Notes under the pieces: model-generated
Database searches by the model: none
What the model was told of the DNA's origin: nothing
What the model saw: only the letters and a program-made list of their open reading frames with translations
From: an uncultured Clostridium sp.
GTDB lineage: Bacteria > Bacillota > Clostridia > Clostridiales > Clostridiaceae
Assembly (NCBI RefSeq): GCF_934754925.1
Contig: NZ_CAKVJA010000046.1
Coordinates: 1-21,544 of the forward strand
Reading direction: 5' to 3'
DNA: 21,544 nt
In this document: piece after piece, positions 1-7,088 of the stretch
Numbering within the stretch: the first letter of the stretch is position 1
Layout: each line of letters opens with the position of its first letter
Program-made: the position numbers and the translations under genes

Positions 1-335
1 AAGTAGTAATGAGGTGCTTCGCCAGGTAGTCCTTTTAGATCTGTTACTTCGTAACCAAGGGCTATATGTTTATCTCTTAAAGACTCAATGTCTGGATGAC
101 CTATAGCTATATGACTAAAACCATTTCCTAGATTATAAGGTGTTTCAGGATTGTAGTTATAAGTTAACTCTAACTCATAGCCACCTTCTTTATCTGATAA
201 ATAAACTAAAGTAAATTTATGTTCAGGAAAATCCTTTCTTCTAGTTTCAATTAATCCTAAAGCATTTTTATAGAAATCTAAAGACTTTTCTAAATCCATA
301 ACTCTAACACAAGTATGTAACATTTTAATAGACAT
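1..335 (-). CDS. gloA: Lactoylglutathione lyase (glyoxalase I, VOC family), 3' end outside window
   Basis: The 111 visible residues begin MSIKMLHTCVRVMDLEKSLD and form a vicinal-oxygen-chelate fold. Glyoxalase I isomerises the hemithioacetal of methylglyoxal and a thiol to an S-lactoyl thioester in the cytoplasm, which detoxifies methylglyoxal. Three of the four metal ligands known from bacterial GlxI are in place: His7, Glu56 (YELELT) and His75 (GFSHIA). The fourth, a C-terminal Glu, would lie beyond the window edge. The start is the ATG preceded by AGGAGGT at good spacing. Clostridia lack glutathione, so the thiol cofactor in vivo is uncertain. The gene is divergent from the thioredoxin-like gene and has its own promoter at 375-403. 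Confidence 0.9.
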   Translation of the reverse strand, partial: MSIKMLHTCVRVMDLEKSLDFYKNALGLIETRRKDFPEHKFTLVYLSDKEGGYELELTYNYNPETPYNLGNGFSHIAIGHPDIESLRDKHIALGYEVTDLKGLPGEAPHYY

Positions 336-374
336 AAGATACCTCCTAAAAGTATATAAAAATTTATTTTATTA

Positions 375-403
375 ATTATATCAGTATATGGAATTTATTA
401 CAA
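375..403 (-). promoter_or_regulatory. Sigma-A-type promoter for gloA
   Basis: On the minus strand TTGTAA (403-398) and a perfect TATAAT (380-375) are separated by exactly 17 nt. Transcription would start near 368, about 30 nt upstream of the gloA start codon. Confidence 0.6.
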
Positions 404-538
404 GAGTAAATCGAGAAAGTTTAAGGCTGGTAGAAATAATTAATTAAGTATGATAATATTAATAAATATATGGTGAAATATGAATATATTTATTGTATTC
501 ATTATAGATATATTTTAAATTTATTTAGGGGAGTAAGT

Positions 539-1069
539 ATGTTAACAGATGTTAAGTTAATGGATTATGAGGAATATTTAACGAGTGCTAATGATGAAGA
601 ACTCATGTTTATTAATGAGTTATATGATCAAGGTCAAATTTTAGAAGAGGGACTAAGAGATATAATAAGTTTAAACAAACATACCAAAATATTGGTAATA
701 ACATCAACTAGATGTAAGGATTCAGCAACAATATTACCATTTTTGATAAAACTTTCTCAATTTAATGAGAATATAGAGGTAAAGTTTTTATTAAAAAATG
801 ATAATGAGAAACTATTAAGTAAATTATCTGGCGAAATGAAAGTACCAACTATTATGGTTGTAGATAATGATAATAATGTAATTAGAAAATTTATAGAGTT
901 CCCTAAAGGTGTAAAAGATATTTTAATAAATGCTCCAAAGGAAAAAACTCAGGAAATAATTGATGAAATGAGAAATGGAAAGTATAATAATTTAATTCAA
1001 CTAGATTTAATTAAGTTTATTACTGGTAAAAAATATGAATATATATCATTTAATAAATTAGATAAGTAA
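539..1069 (+). CDS. Thioredoxin-like protein (Thioredoxin_9-type), single cysteine
   Basis: The 176-residue cytoplasmic protein has a helical N-terminus (about 1-48) followed by a thioredoxin fold: a strand ILVITST (51-57), the active-site region RCKDS (58-62), and the VPT cis-proline loop (102-104). Cys59 is the only cysteine in the protein, so the motif is CxxS. This resembles the WCGDxA-type members of the family, which also often have one cysteine. A monothiol or redox-sensing role is more likely than dithiol exchange; that is inference. The reading frame is open from 470, but the ATG at 539 follows AGGGGAG (527-533) by 5 nt, whereas the ATG at 470 has no ribosome binding site. A terminator and then a radical SAM gene follow on the same strand. 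Confidence 0.75.
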   Translation: MLTDVKLMDYEEYLTSANDEELMFINELYDQGQILEEGLRDIISLNKHTKILVITSTRCKDSATILPFLIKLSQFNENIEVKFLLKNDNEKLLSKLSGEMKVPTIMVVDNDNNVIRKFIEFPKGVKDILINAPKEKTQEIIDEMRNGKYNNLIQLDLIKFITGKKYEYISFNKLDK

Positions 1070-1076
1070 TTTTAGC

Positions 1077-1101
1077 CATAGGAGATTTCTCCTATGTTTT
1101 T
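1077..1101 (+). terminator. Intrinsic terminator after the thioredoxin-like gene
   Basis: CATAGGAGA (1077-1085) pairs perfectly with TCTCCTATG (1088-1096) and is followed by TTTTT. It lies 22 nt before the next ATG, so it may act as a partial terminator between two genes read in the same direction. Confidence 0.75.
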
Positions 1102-1122
1102 GTATAAGGAGAATGTTAACTA

Positions 1123-1998
1123 ATGAGAAGATTTAAAAAGGTATATATAGAAATTACTAATGTGTGCAATTTAAGTTGTAATTTTTGTCCTAAAACTAAA
1201 AGAAAATATAAATTTATGAATAAAGAAGAATTTAATTATATTTTAAAAGAAGTAAAGCCTTTTACAGAACATATATATTTACACTTAATGGGAGAACCTC
1301 TATTAAATGAAAATATACAAGAGTTTTTAGAGGAAAGTGGTAATCAGGGGCTTTATGTTAATTTAACAACTAACGGAACATTATTAAATACGGTTGGAGA
1401 TACGCTTATTAAAGCAAAGGCATTAAGACAAGTAAATATTTCTCTTCATAGTTTTGAAGCAAATAAAAAAACTGTGGAATTAGAAGAATACTTGAAAGAT
1501 ATTAGTAATTTTATTATAAAGGCTAGAGAAAATAGTAATATAATTTGTGCAATAAGACTATGGAACATGGATAGTAATGATTTAAAGGGTGAAAATAATT
1601 TAAATAGAGAAATTTTGAAAATTCTTGAAGAAAACTTAAATCTTGATTTTTCGTTGGCAGAAAAATTACAAGAAACAAATAGAATTAAGCTAAAGGATAA
1701 AGTATATTTAAATATGGCAGAAAAATTTCAATGGCCGGATATAAAAATTGATACTTTAGAAGAAAAAGTTTTTTGTCATGGACTTAGAAACCAAATGGGA
1801 ATTCTAGTAGATGGTACTGTTGTACCATGTTGTTTAGATAGTGACGGAAATTTACCTTTAGGAAATATTTTTGAAAAATCATTAAAAGAAATACTAGAGG
1901 GTGAGAGAGCAATTAATATATATAATGGTTTCTCAAGAAGAGTAGCAGTTGAAGACTTATGTAAAAGATGTGGTTATGCTACTAGATTTAAAAAATAA
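1123..1998 (+). CDS. Radical SAM/SPASM-domain protein
   Basis: The 291-residue protein has the radical SAM cluster motif CNLSCNFC (Cys15, Cys19, Cys22; CX3CX2C) and a GEP motif at 57-59 that contacts S-adenosylmethionine. The C-terminal region has the look of a short SPASM or twitch domain that binds an auxiliary iron-sulfur cluster: Cys218, Cys236-Cys237 in GTVVPCC, and Cys280/Cys283 in CKRC. Enzymes of this build generate a 5'-deoxyadenosyl radical and often modify peptides, proteins or small molecules. The substrate cannot be read from the sequence, and no precursor peptide is visible next to it. The ribosome binding site AAGGAG ends 11 nt before the ATG. The neighbour upstream is a thioredoxin-like protein, which may or may not be a partner. 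Confidence 0.85.
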   Translation: MRRFKKVYIEITNVCNLSCNFCPKTKRKYKFMNKEEFNYILKEVKPFTEHIYLHLMGEPLLNENIQEFLEESGNQGLYVNLTTNGTLLNTVGDTLIKAKALRQVNISLHSFEANKKTVELEEYLKDISNFIIKARENSNIICAIRLWNMDSNDLKGENNLNREILKILEENLNLDFSLAEKLQETNRIKLKDKVYLNMAEKFQWPDIKIDTLEEKVFCHGLRNQMGILVDGTVVPCCLDSDGNLPLGNIFEKSLKEILEGERAINIYNGFSRRVAVEDLCKRCGYATRFKK

Positions 1999-2008
1999 TA
2001 ATTCAAAG

Positions 2009-2050
2009 AAAGGCACCTAATAAGTTTAATATTCTTATTAGATGCCTTTT
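2009..2050. terminator. Bidirectional terminator between convergent genes
   Basis: AAAGGCA plus CTAATAAG (2009-2024) pair with CTTATTAG plus TGCCTTT (2034-2049), with one internal mismatch and a 9-nt loop. A T-run follows on the plus strand, and the A-rich 5' side gives a weaker U-tract on the minus strand. It can serve both the radical SAM gene and the facing propeller gene. Confidence 0.85.
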
Positions 2051-2055
2051 ATAAA

Positions 2056-3582
2056 TTAAAAAAAGTTATAATTGTTTTCTTGAGTAATAGCATTTAATAA
2101 TATAGGCATATAATTATCTAATAGTTCAAGGTTATCATTGATTTCTTTTTTTATTGTTAATAAGCACCTATAATTTTGTGCTTTTGAATAGCAATGGATA
2201 TCTTTAGATTTAGATTTAACTTTCCAAACTTCACATCCTTGAAATGGATTAGCAGTACCAATATAAAGAGTGTTAGAAGAATCTACGAATAAAGTTCTAC
2301 CGCCGTAATTATATTTATTTGCAAATCCATTCAAAAATATTGGGGTGAAGTTAATTCCATCAATAGATTCATAAAGGTCAAATCCAAAAGGATATCTTAT
2401 AGAATTAAGTTGAGAAACAATAGATTTATATATTTTAATAAGTGTATTAGTTGTTGTAGCACCAATCTTATTTTCTATTGCAATTTTATTATTAATAAGA
2501 AATTCTAAGATAACTTCCATATTACTGGAATCATCAAAAGTACTTATTAATAATTTGTCTTCATATTCTTTTATTTGCCATGCATATACATTAAAGGGGT
2601 TATTAAAACCAGAGTTAAAACCAGATAAGCTGTTAGTTCGTATTCCTTTAGATGTAGGGGAAGGAATTACAGGTTTACTTCCTACAACTAGTTGCCAATC
2701 ATCATTTTTAGAGATTCTTATAATGTCACATCCCATTGGGGCAAGCCAAGCTAGAGGAAGTTTTTTAGTTGCACTTACATAAAGATAGTTTTTAAAAGTG
2801 CCCATACTTAGAGTATATTGATTTGTAGCATCACCAAATCCATTGTCAACAATAAGAGTCCAATCATTTAGTCTTGGTGTAGAGCCATTTGTTCTCCAAA
2901 CTTGAACGCCATCAGTATTATTGGTAGCAACATAAATTTTATCATTAAAAACTTTCATTTCGCTTATGGAACCATTTGGATTTTTAGATTTATCATATAA
3001 TGGATTGTCAGCATTTATTACATCTTCCCAGGGATAAAACTCTGGATCTATACTACTATATAAGTTAGGAATTAATGTAGGATTTTTTTCATCAATAGTA
3101 GCAATGTATAATTTGCCTTTATGACTTACCATTGCACGAGACGAGGTTCCTTTAAGGATCATATCAGAAAGTGGAAACCAATTTACACCATTACTAGATT
3201 TAAATATCTTTAACTTTCCACCATAACTAGCAGCATAAAGGTTGTTATTGCCATTAAAAGGTTTATGGGAAACTATAAATCTAAGTCCTGATATTTTAAG
3301 ATACTTTGGAACTGAATAAACCTTTTCCCAGCATAGAGTATCATCTTTTTTATATCTCCAAATTTCAGGAGAATTATTAGCTGCAGGTGGAGTTATTGAA
3401 ATAGGAGTAATGATTTCGGGTGAAATACCATTGATTATATTATAAGGAATATTTCTTCCAGTACCAACATATATATATTGATCTAATTGGTCCATTGACC
3501 AAGTATAATTATTTTGACGAGAATTATTTAAATTATTGGAGTCAAATCCATTTGTGGGGGTAGTATTTTTAAAAGAATACAT
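2056..3582 (-). CDS. Beta-propeller (Kelch/sialidase-like) protein of unknown function
   Basis: This 508-residue protein has repeated units of the type 'aromatic-IYVGT/LYVSAT ... G-x-x-VWR ... W', seen at YIYVGTG, NLYAASYGG, KLYIATID, KIYVATNNTDGVQVWRT, YLYVSATK, LLISTFDD and LYIGTANPFQGCEVWKV. That is about six or seven beta-blades, as expected of a propeller. There is no signal peptide or membrane helix, so it is probably cytoplasmic or deposited on a structure such as the spore; the latter is only a guess. The last 45 residues, after VWKVKSKSKD, are helical and unlike the blades. I do not recognise a catalytic motif. The start codon at 3582 follows AAAGGAG by about 10 nt. It is a stand-alone gene facing the radical SAM gene. 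Confidence 0.75.
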   Translation of the reverse strand: MYSFKNTTPTNGFDSNNLNNSRQNNYTWSMDQLDQYIYVGTGRNIPYNIINGISPEIITPISITPPAANNSPEIWRYKKDDTLCWEKVYSVPKYLKISGLRFIVSHKPFNGNNNLYAASYGGKLKIFKSSNGVNWFPLSDMILKGTSSRAMVSHKGKLYIATIDEKNPTLIPNLYSSIDPEFYPWEDVINADNPLYDKSKNPNGSISEMKVFNDKIYVATNNTDGVQVWRTNGSTPRLNDWTLIVDNGFGDATNQYTLSMGTFKNYLYVSATKKLPLAWLAPMGCDIIRISKNDDWQLVVGSKPVIPSPTSKGIRTNSLSGFNSGFNNPFNVYAWQIKEYEDKLLISTFDDSSNMEVILEFLINNKIAIENKIGATTTNTLIKIYKSIVSQLNSIRYPFGFDLYESIDGINFTPIFLNGFANKYNYGGRTLFVDSSNTLYIGTANPFQGCEVWKVKSKSKDIHCYSKAQNYRCLLTIKKEINDNLELLDNYMPILLNAITQENNYNFF

Positions 3583-3684
3583 AACATAAATTCTCCTTTA
3601 TCATTTGAATTTTAGATATTTTATATTTAATATATATTATATGAAAAGAGAAAATTGTAAGTTACATTTTAAATATAAACTGGG

Positions 3685-3713
3685 TTGACATTTATAAAAA
3701 AATTGTTTAAATT
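3685..3713 (+). promoter_or_regulatory. Promoter for the lysine-riboswitch transcript
   Basis: A consensus TTGACA (3685-3690) is followed after 17 nt by TAAATT (3708-3713), a 4/6 match to the -10. The predicted start near 3720 lies about 50 nt before the riboswitch P1 helix. A second -10-like TAAAAT at 3724-3729 has no good -35. Confidence 0.5.
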
Positions 3714-3770
3714 ACTTATGTAGTAAAATGTCGAAAAAAGACAAAGTGTGTTTTAAATTAAATGTAGGGT

Positions 3771-3939
3771 AAAGATAGAGGTTGCAATATTAAAGAGTAA
3801 TATTAAGGAGAAAAGCACAATGAATTAATATGAAAGGTGATATTGCCGAAGTATATAGAGGAAGCTTTAAATCTATATATTGGGTTTGTATAAAATATAT
3901 GCAAAACTGTCACAATAATAATTGTGGAGAGCTATCTTT
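3771..3939 (+). ncRNA. Lysine riboswitch (L box)
   Basis: The leader carries the conserved L-box core in order. AAAGATAG (3771-3778) is the 5' strand of P1. Then come GAGGTTGCA, AAGAGTA, GAAAGGTGATATTGCCGAAG (3831-3850), TGGGTTTG, AAAACTGTC and GGAGAGCTATCTTT (3926-3939). The last segment closes P1, with CTATCTTT pairing to AAAGATAG over 8 bp. These blocks match the known lysine aptamer, a five-helix junction that binds free lysine. A terminator follows at 3962-3997, so the switch most likely works by transcription attenuation: lysine present, terminator forms. GAGCT (3929-3933) and CTTTG (3936-3940) can each pair with the 5' side of the terminator and are candidates for the antiterminator. 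A 68-codon open frame overlaps this RNA and is not a gene. Confidence 0.93.
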
Positions 3940-3961
3940 GTGTTTGTTTATTAGTAAGTAC

Positions 3962-3997
3962 AAGCTCAAAGAAGTAGCCTTTGGGCTTATTTTTTTA
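3962..3997 (+). terminator. Riboswitch-controlled intrinsic terminator
   Basis: AAGCTCAAAG (3962-3971) pairs with CTTTGGGCTT (3979-3988), 10 bp with one G-U pair and a 7-nt loop, followed by a T-run. It sits between the lysine aptamer and the permease ribosome binding site and is the expression platform. Confidence 0.9.
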
Positions 3998-4017
3998 CCC
4001 CAATCTAAGGAGGAGAA

Positions 4018-5337
4018 ATGGAAAACAAAAGTTTAAAAAAAGAAATTAGTCTTTTTATGGCCACAATGTTGGTTTGTGGTAATATGATTGGTTCAGGAGT
4101 ATTCATGTTACCATCAACATTAGCACAGGTTGCTGGACCAGGATCTACAATTATTGCATGGATTTTAACAACTATCGGATCTATATTAATTGCAATTTCA
4201 TTTGCAAATCTTGGTACGAAATATCCATCAACAGGAGGAGCTTACCAATATACTAAAGAGGCTTTTGGTGATTTTGCTGGATTTTTAAGTGCGTGGCTTT
4301 ATTGGAATGGTTCATGGATAGGGAATGCAGCTATATTAGTTGCTATTACTAGCTATGCATCAGTAGTATTTCCAATATTAAATAATCCTACAATATCAAT
4401 AATATTTTCAAGTGCAGTTTTATGGATATTTACGTTAATAAACATAGCAGGCGTAAAAAAGGCAGGAAAAATCCAGTCGTTTGTTACAGTATTTAAAATA
4501 GCATTTTTTACATTATTTATAATAGTTGCATTTTTAAATTTTGATTCAGCCAATATATTACCAATGTATCCAGAGGGAAAAGGGCTTAGTACAGTACCTC
4601 TAGCGGCAACTTCAACACTTTGGGCATTTATAGGACTTGAAAGTGCAACAGTAGCAGCAGGTGAACTAGAAAATCCAGAGAAAAATGTAAGAAAAAGTAC
4701 AATTTATGGACTTATAATATCTGCGGCAATATATTTATTAATAAGTATAGGAAGTATGGGGGCTATGAATAATGCAGAATTATCACAAAGCTCAGCGCCA
4801 CTTACAGATATATTAACTAATGCATTAGGAACTCAAGTAGGAAAAATACTTACAATTGCTGTTGTTATTTGTATTTTAGGAACTGTAATTGGATGGCTGT
4901 TATCTACAGCTAGAGTAGCTTATGCAGCCGGAGTTGATGGAGTATTCCCTAAATTTTTTGGGAAAATAAATGAAAAGACAGGAACGCCAATAATTTCATT
5001 AATATTTGGTTCTGTATTAGTTAATGTATTATTAGTAATGAATTTTCAAAAAGGTATGGTTGATGCATTTACATTTATAACAATACTTGCAACACTTTCA
5101 TATCTTCCAGTTTATCTTTTAAGCGTATCAGCAGAAATGATGCTTATTTTTAGAGAAGAAAAGAAATTCAATTTTAAAATATTTATTAAAAAATCATTTT
5201 TACCATTATTAGCATTTATATATGTTCTTTGGACTATATATGGTTCGGGGGCGGAAACTGTTATGTGGGGATTTATATTAATGTTAATTGGTATACCTGT
5301 ATACATATATAATTATCATAAAAATAAATTAAGATAA
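4018..5337 (+). CDS. APC-superfamily amino acid permease, predicted lysine transporter
   Basis: This 439-residue polytopic membrane protein has about twelve hydrophobic segments. It has the APC hallmark GNMIGSGVFMLP near the N-terminus (TM1, the substrate backbone-binding G-S-G loop) and FANLGTKYPSTGGAYQY after TM2, as in AdiC/CadB-like basic amino acid antiporters. The sequence alone would allow arginine, ornithine, agmatine or lysine as substrate. The lysine riboswitch directly upstream argues strongly for lysine, because transport would be shut down when cellular lysine is high. The start follows AAGGAGGAG at a short spacing of 4-5 nt. It forms a single-gene unit between the riboswitch terminator and the hairpin at 5342-5426. 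Whether it is an importer or an exchanger is not decided by the sequence. Confidence 0.88.
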   Translation: MENKSLKKEISLFMATMLVCGNMIGSGVFMLPSTLAQVAGPGSTIIAWILTTIGSILIAISFANLGTKYPSTGGAYQYTKEAFGDFAGFLSAWLYWNGSWIGNAAILVAITSYASVVFPILNNPTISIIFSSAVLWIFTLINIAGVKKAGKIQSFVTVFKIAFFTLFIIVAFLNFDSANILPMYPEGKGLSTVPLAATSTLWAFIGLESATVAAGELENPEKNVRKSTIYGLIISAAIYLLISIGSMGAMNNAELSQSSAPLTDILTNALGTQVGKILTIAVVICILGTVIGWLLSTARVAYAAGVDGVFPKFFGKINEKTGTPIISLIFGSVLVNVLLVMNFQKGMVDAFTFITILATLSYLPVYLLSVSAEMMLIFREEKKFNFKIFIKKSFLPLLAFIYVLWTIYGSGAETVMWGFILMLIGIPVYIYNYHKNKLR

Positions 5338-5341
5338 ATTT

Positions 5342-5426
5342 ACTTAAAAAGTCAGTAATAATTTCAGCTATATATTATCTATTAGAAATATAAAGTTCGT
5401 TAATTATTTACTGGCTTTTTTTAAGT
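5342..5426. terminator. Long-stem terminator after the permease
   Basis: ACTTAAAAA-GTCAGTAA-TAATT (5342-5363) pairs with AATTATTTACTGGCTTTTTT and AAGT (5402-5426), with small bulges and a loop of about 38 nt. The GTCAGTAA/TTACTGGC core followed by a T-run makes a terminator for the plus strand. The A-run on the 5' side also gives a U-tract on the opposite strand. Confidence 0.65.
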
Positions 5427-5487
5427 GTTAATTATTTTAATAAATAGTTAACTTTATAAAATCTTAACAACTTTTAAATATAAATTA

Positions 5488-5496
5488 TGTTAAAAT
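5488..5496 (+). promoter_or_regulatory. Possible extended -10 promoter of the AI-2E gene
   Basis: TGTTAAAAT is an extended -10 (TG-N-TAAAAT) 31 nt before the start codon. No good -35 is found at 16-18 nt; TTAACA at 5464 is 21 nt away. Weak evidence. Confidence 0.35.
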
Positions 5497-5527
5497 ATAA
5501 GTAATATTTTAGATATGGAGGGCAAAA

Positions 5528-6691
5528 ATGAAGATAAATTGGAATAATAGATACGCAACAATAGCAATGTATGCTTTTTTAGTTATTTGTGCAAGTATTC
5601 TTTTATATTTAGGGATTTCTCAGATTAACTTAATAGAAGCAAGTATTAGTGATTTTATTGGAACATTACAACCATTTATTATAGGTGGTGCATTGGCATA
5701 CTTATTAAACTTTATTTTAAGGTTTTATGAGGATTACATATTGTCACATAAAACTTTTAAAAAGTTAAAAAAGTCAGGTAAAAGAGGCATAGGACTATTA
5801 TTAACTTATATTACTGCAAGTATAATTACATATTTATTTATACAATTTGTATTACCACAATTAATAGAGAGTATTATAGGATTAGTAAATAATATACCTC
5901 AATATTTAAATGATCTAACAAAGGTTACTAATGAGATTTTTGATGATTTAAATTTACAGCCAGAATATATTAGTTTAATTACTGATAAATTTGGTGAAGC
6001 AATTACGTATATTATAACTCTAATAAGTAATTTAGTTCCTGTTATTGGTAATTTCATAGTGGGTGCAACATCTAGTATATTAAATATAATAATAGGAATA
6101 ATAGTTTCTATTTATATATTAATAGATAAAGAAAAATTTATGGCATTAGGTAAAAAAATTGTATATGCAATATGTTCAGAAAACAAAGCTAAATTTATTT
6201 TAAGGCTAGCAACACAAAGTAATATGACATTTAGTAGATTTATTGGTGGTAAAATTTTAGATTCATTTATAATAGGAGTATTAACATTCTTAATATTAAC
6301 TATATTTAAGATGCCATATATATTATTAATTTCAGTAATAATTGGTGTTACTAATATTATTCCATTCTTTGGTCCATTTATAGGGGGAATACCGGCAGCT
6401 ATAATTATATTATTTGTATCTCCAATACAAGCGTTATGGTTTGTTATAATAATAATTATAATTCAACAAATTGATGGAAATATAATTGGACCTAAGATAC
6501 TTGGAGATTCAATAGGAATATCAGCATTTTGGATATTATTCTCACTATTAGTTGCAGCTAAATTTATGGGATTTGTAGGAATGATAATAGGGGTTCCTTT
6601 ATTTGCAATATTCTATTCAATAATTAAAGAAATAATTGAGGATAAGCTAAGAAAAAAAGGGTTGCCTATAGAAACAGAAAAATATAAATAA
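5528..6691 (+). CDS. AI-2E family transporter (PF01594-type membrane protein)
   Basis: This 387-residue integral membrane protein has paired N-terminal helices (about 12-32 and 45-65), a soluble central stretch (about 115-155) and a C-terminal bundle. It carries family-typical stretches: PFIIGGALAYLLNF, VSIYILIDKEKF, ITNIIPFFGPFIGGIPA-like (VTNIIPFFGPFIGGIPAA) and QQIDGNIIGPKILGDSIG. Length and order match the family, which includes E. coli TqsA (AI-2 export) and sodium/proton antiporters in Bacillus relatives. The substrate cannot be called from sequence, and autoinducer-2 transport should not be assumed. The start follows GGAGG (5517-5521) by 6 nt. Single-gene unit. Confidence 0.85.
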   Translation: MKINWNNRYATIAMYAFLVICASILLYLGISQINLIEASISDFIGTLQPFIIGGALAYLLNFILRFYEDYILSHKTFKKLKKSGKRGIGLLLTYITASIITYLFIQFVLPQLIESIIGLVNNIPQYLNDLTKVTNEIFDDLNLQPEYISLITDKFGEAITYIITLISNLVPVIGNFIVGATSSILNIIIGIIVSIYILIDKEKFMALGKKIVYAICSENKAKFILRLATQSNMTFSRFIGGKILDSFIIGVLTFLILTIFKMPYILLISVIIGVTNIIPFFGPFIGGIPAAIIILFVSPIQALWFVIIIIIIQQIDGNIIGPKILGDSIGISAFWILFSLLVAAKFMGFVGMIIGVPLFAIFYSIIKEIIEDKLRKKGLPIETEKYK

Positions 6692-6754
6692 TCTTATTAG
6701 AGTTATGTATATAAATTTTAAAAGTGTTTATAATATAATAATGTAAAGACACGG

Positions 6755-6813
6755 AAGGTATACAAACAGTAACTAATAATTTATTATTTTGTTGTTATTT
6801 TTGTTTAAACCTT
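6755..6813 (+). other. Structured leader upstream of the zinc-ribbon gene
   Basis: AAGGT (6755-6759) and ACCTT (6809-6813) can close a long imperfect stem with further pairing inside (TACAAAC against GTTTA; AATAAT against ATTATT around the loop). A TATAAT at 6729-6734, or the overlapping one at 6734-6739, could start a transcript just upstream. The result would be a roughly 90-nt 5' UTR dominated by one hairpin that ends about 10 nt before the ribosome binding site. Confidence 0.35.
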
Positions 6814-6835
6814 TCATAATATGGAGGAATTTTAA

Positions 6836-6991
6836 ATGGCAGACAAAACATTAACATGCAGAGACTGTGGAAGTGAGTTTGTTTTCACTGAAGGAGAGCA
6901 AGAATTCTACAAGGAAAAGGGATTTGAAAATGAACCAACAAGATGTCCAGCTTGTAGAAAAGCTAAGAAACAACAAAATAATAGAAGATAA
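6836..6991 (+). CDS. Small zinc-ribbon protein (zf_Tbcl type)
   Basis: This is a 51-residue basic cytoplasmic protein, MADKTLTCRDCGSEFVFTEG at the start, with a four-cysteine zinc ribbon: Cys8/Cys11 (CRDC) and Cys37/Cys40 (CPAC). The middle contains GEQEFYKEKGF and the motif EPTRCPACRKAKK. This is the full length of the family, common in clostridia and sometimes mislabelled cytochrome C551. Members are thought to bind zinc and possibly nucleic acid; the role is unproven. A GGAGG (6823-6827) lies 8 nt before the ATG. Two terminators follow. A longer open frame starting at 6867 is an out-of-frame shadow. Confidence 0.88.
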   Translation: MADKTLTCRDCGSEFVFTEGEQEFYKEKGFENEPTRCPACRKAKKQQNNRR

Positions 6992-7009
6992 TTATAAAGT
7001 ATGTTTCTT

Positions 7010-7042
7010 AAGAGCTATAGATTTATTCTATAGCTCTTTTAA
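7010..7042 (+). terminator. Intrinsic terminator after the zinc-ribbon gene
   Basis: AAGAGCTATAGA (7010-7021) pairs perfectly with TCTATAGCTCTT (7027-7038), with a 5-nt loop, followed by T-rich sequence. Confidence 0.88.
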
Positions 7043-7045
7043 TAT

Positions 7046-7087
7046 AAAAAGTCTGGAAACTATCAATAAATAATATCCAGACTTTTT
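7046..7087. terminator. Second, bidirectional terminator
   Basis: AAAAAGTCTGGA (7046-7057) pairs perfectly with TCCAGACTTTTT (7076-7087) around an 18-nt loop. The A-run and T-run flank the stem on both sides, so it works in both directions. It ends 2 nt before the stop codon of the minus-strand TPR gene. Confidence 0.85.
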
Positions 7088-7088
7088 G

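Noticed and set aside
3830..4036. 68-codon open frame upstream of the permease
   Set aside because: It lies across the lysine aptamer and its terminator, has no ribosome binding site, and its peptide is a by-product of conserved RNA sequence.
5528..6691. Autoinducer-2 exporter as a specific function
   Set aside because: The family name comes from one E. coli member; other members move ions, and no quorum-sensing gene is nearby.
6867..7073. 68-codon open frame overlapping the zinc-ribbon gene
   Set aside because: It is out of frame with the four-cysteine protein at 6836-6991, lacks a ribosome binding site, and runs through a terminator hairpin.
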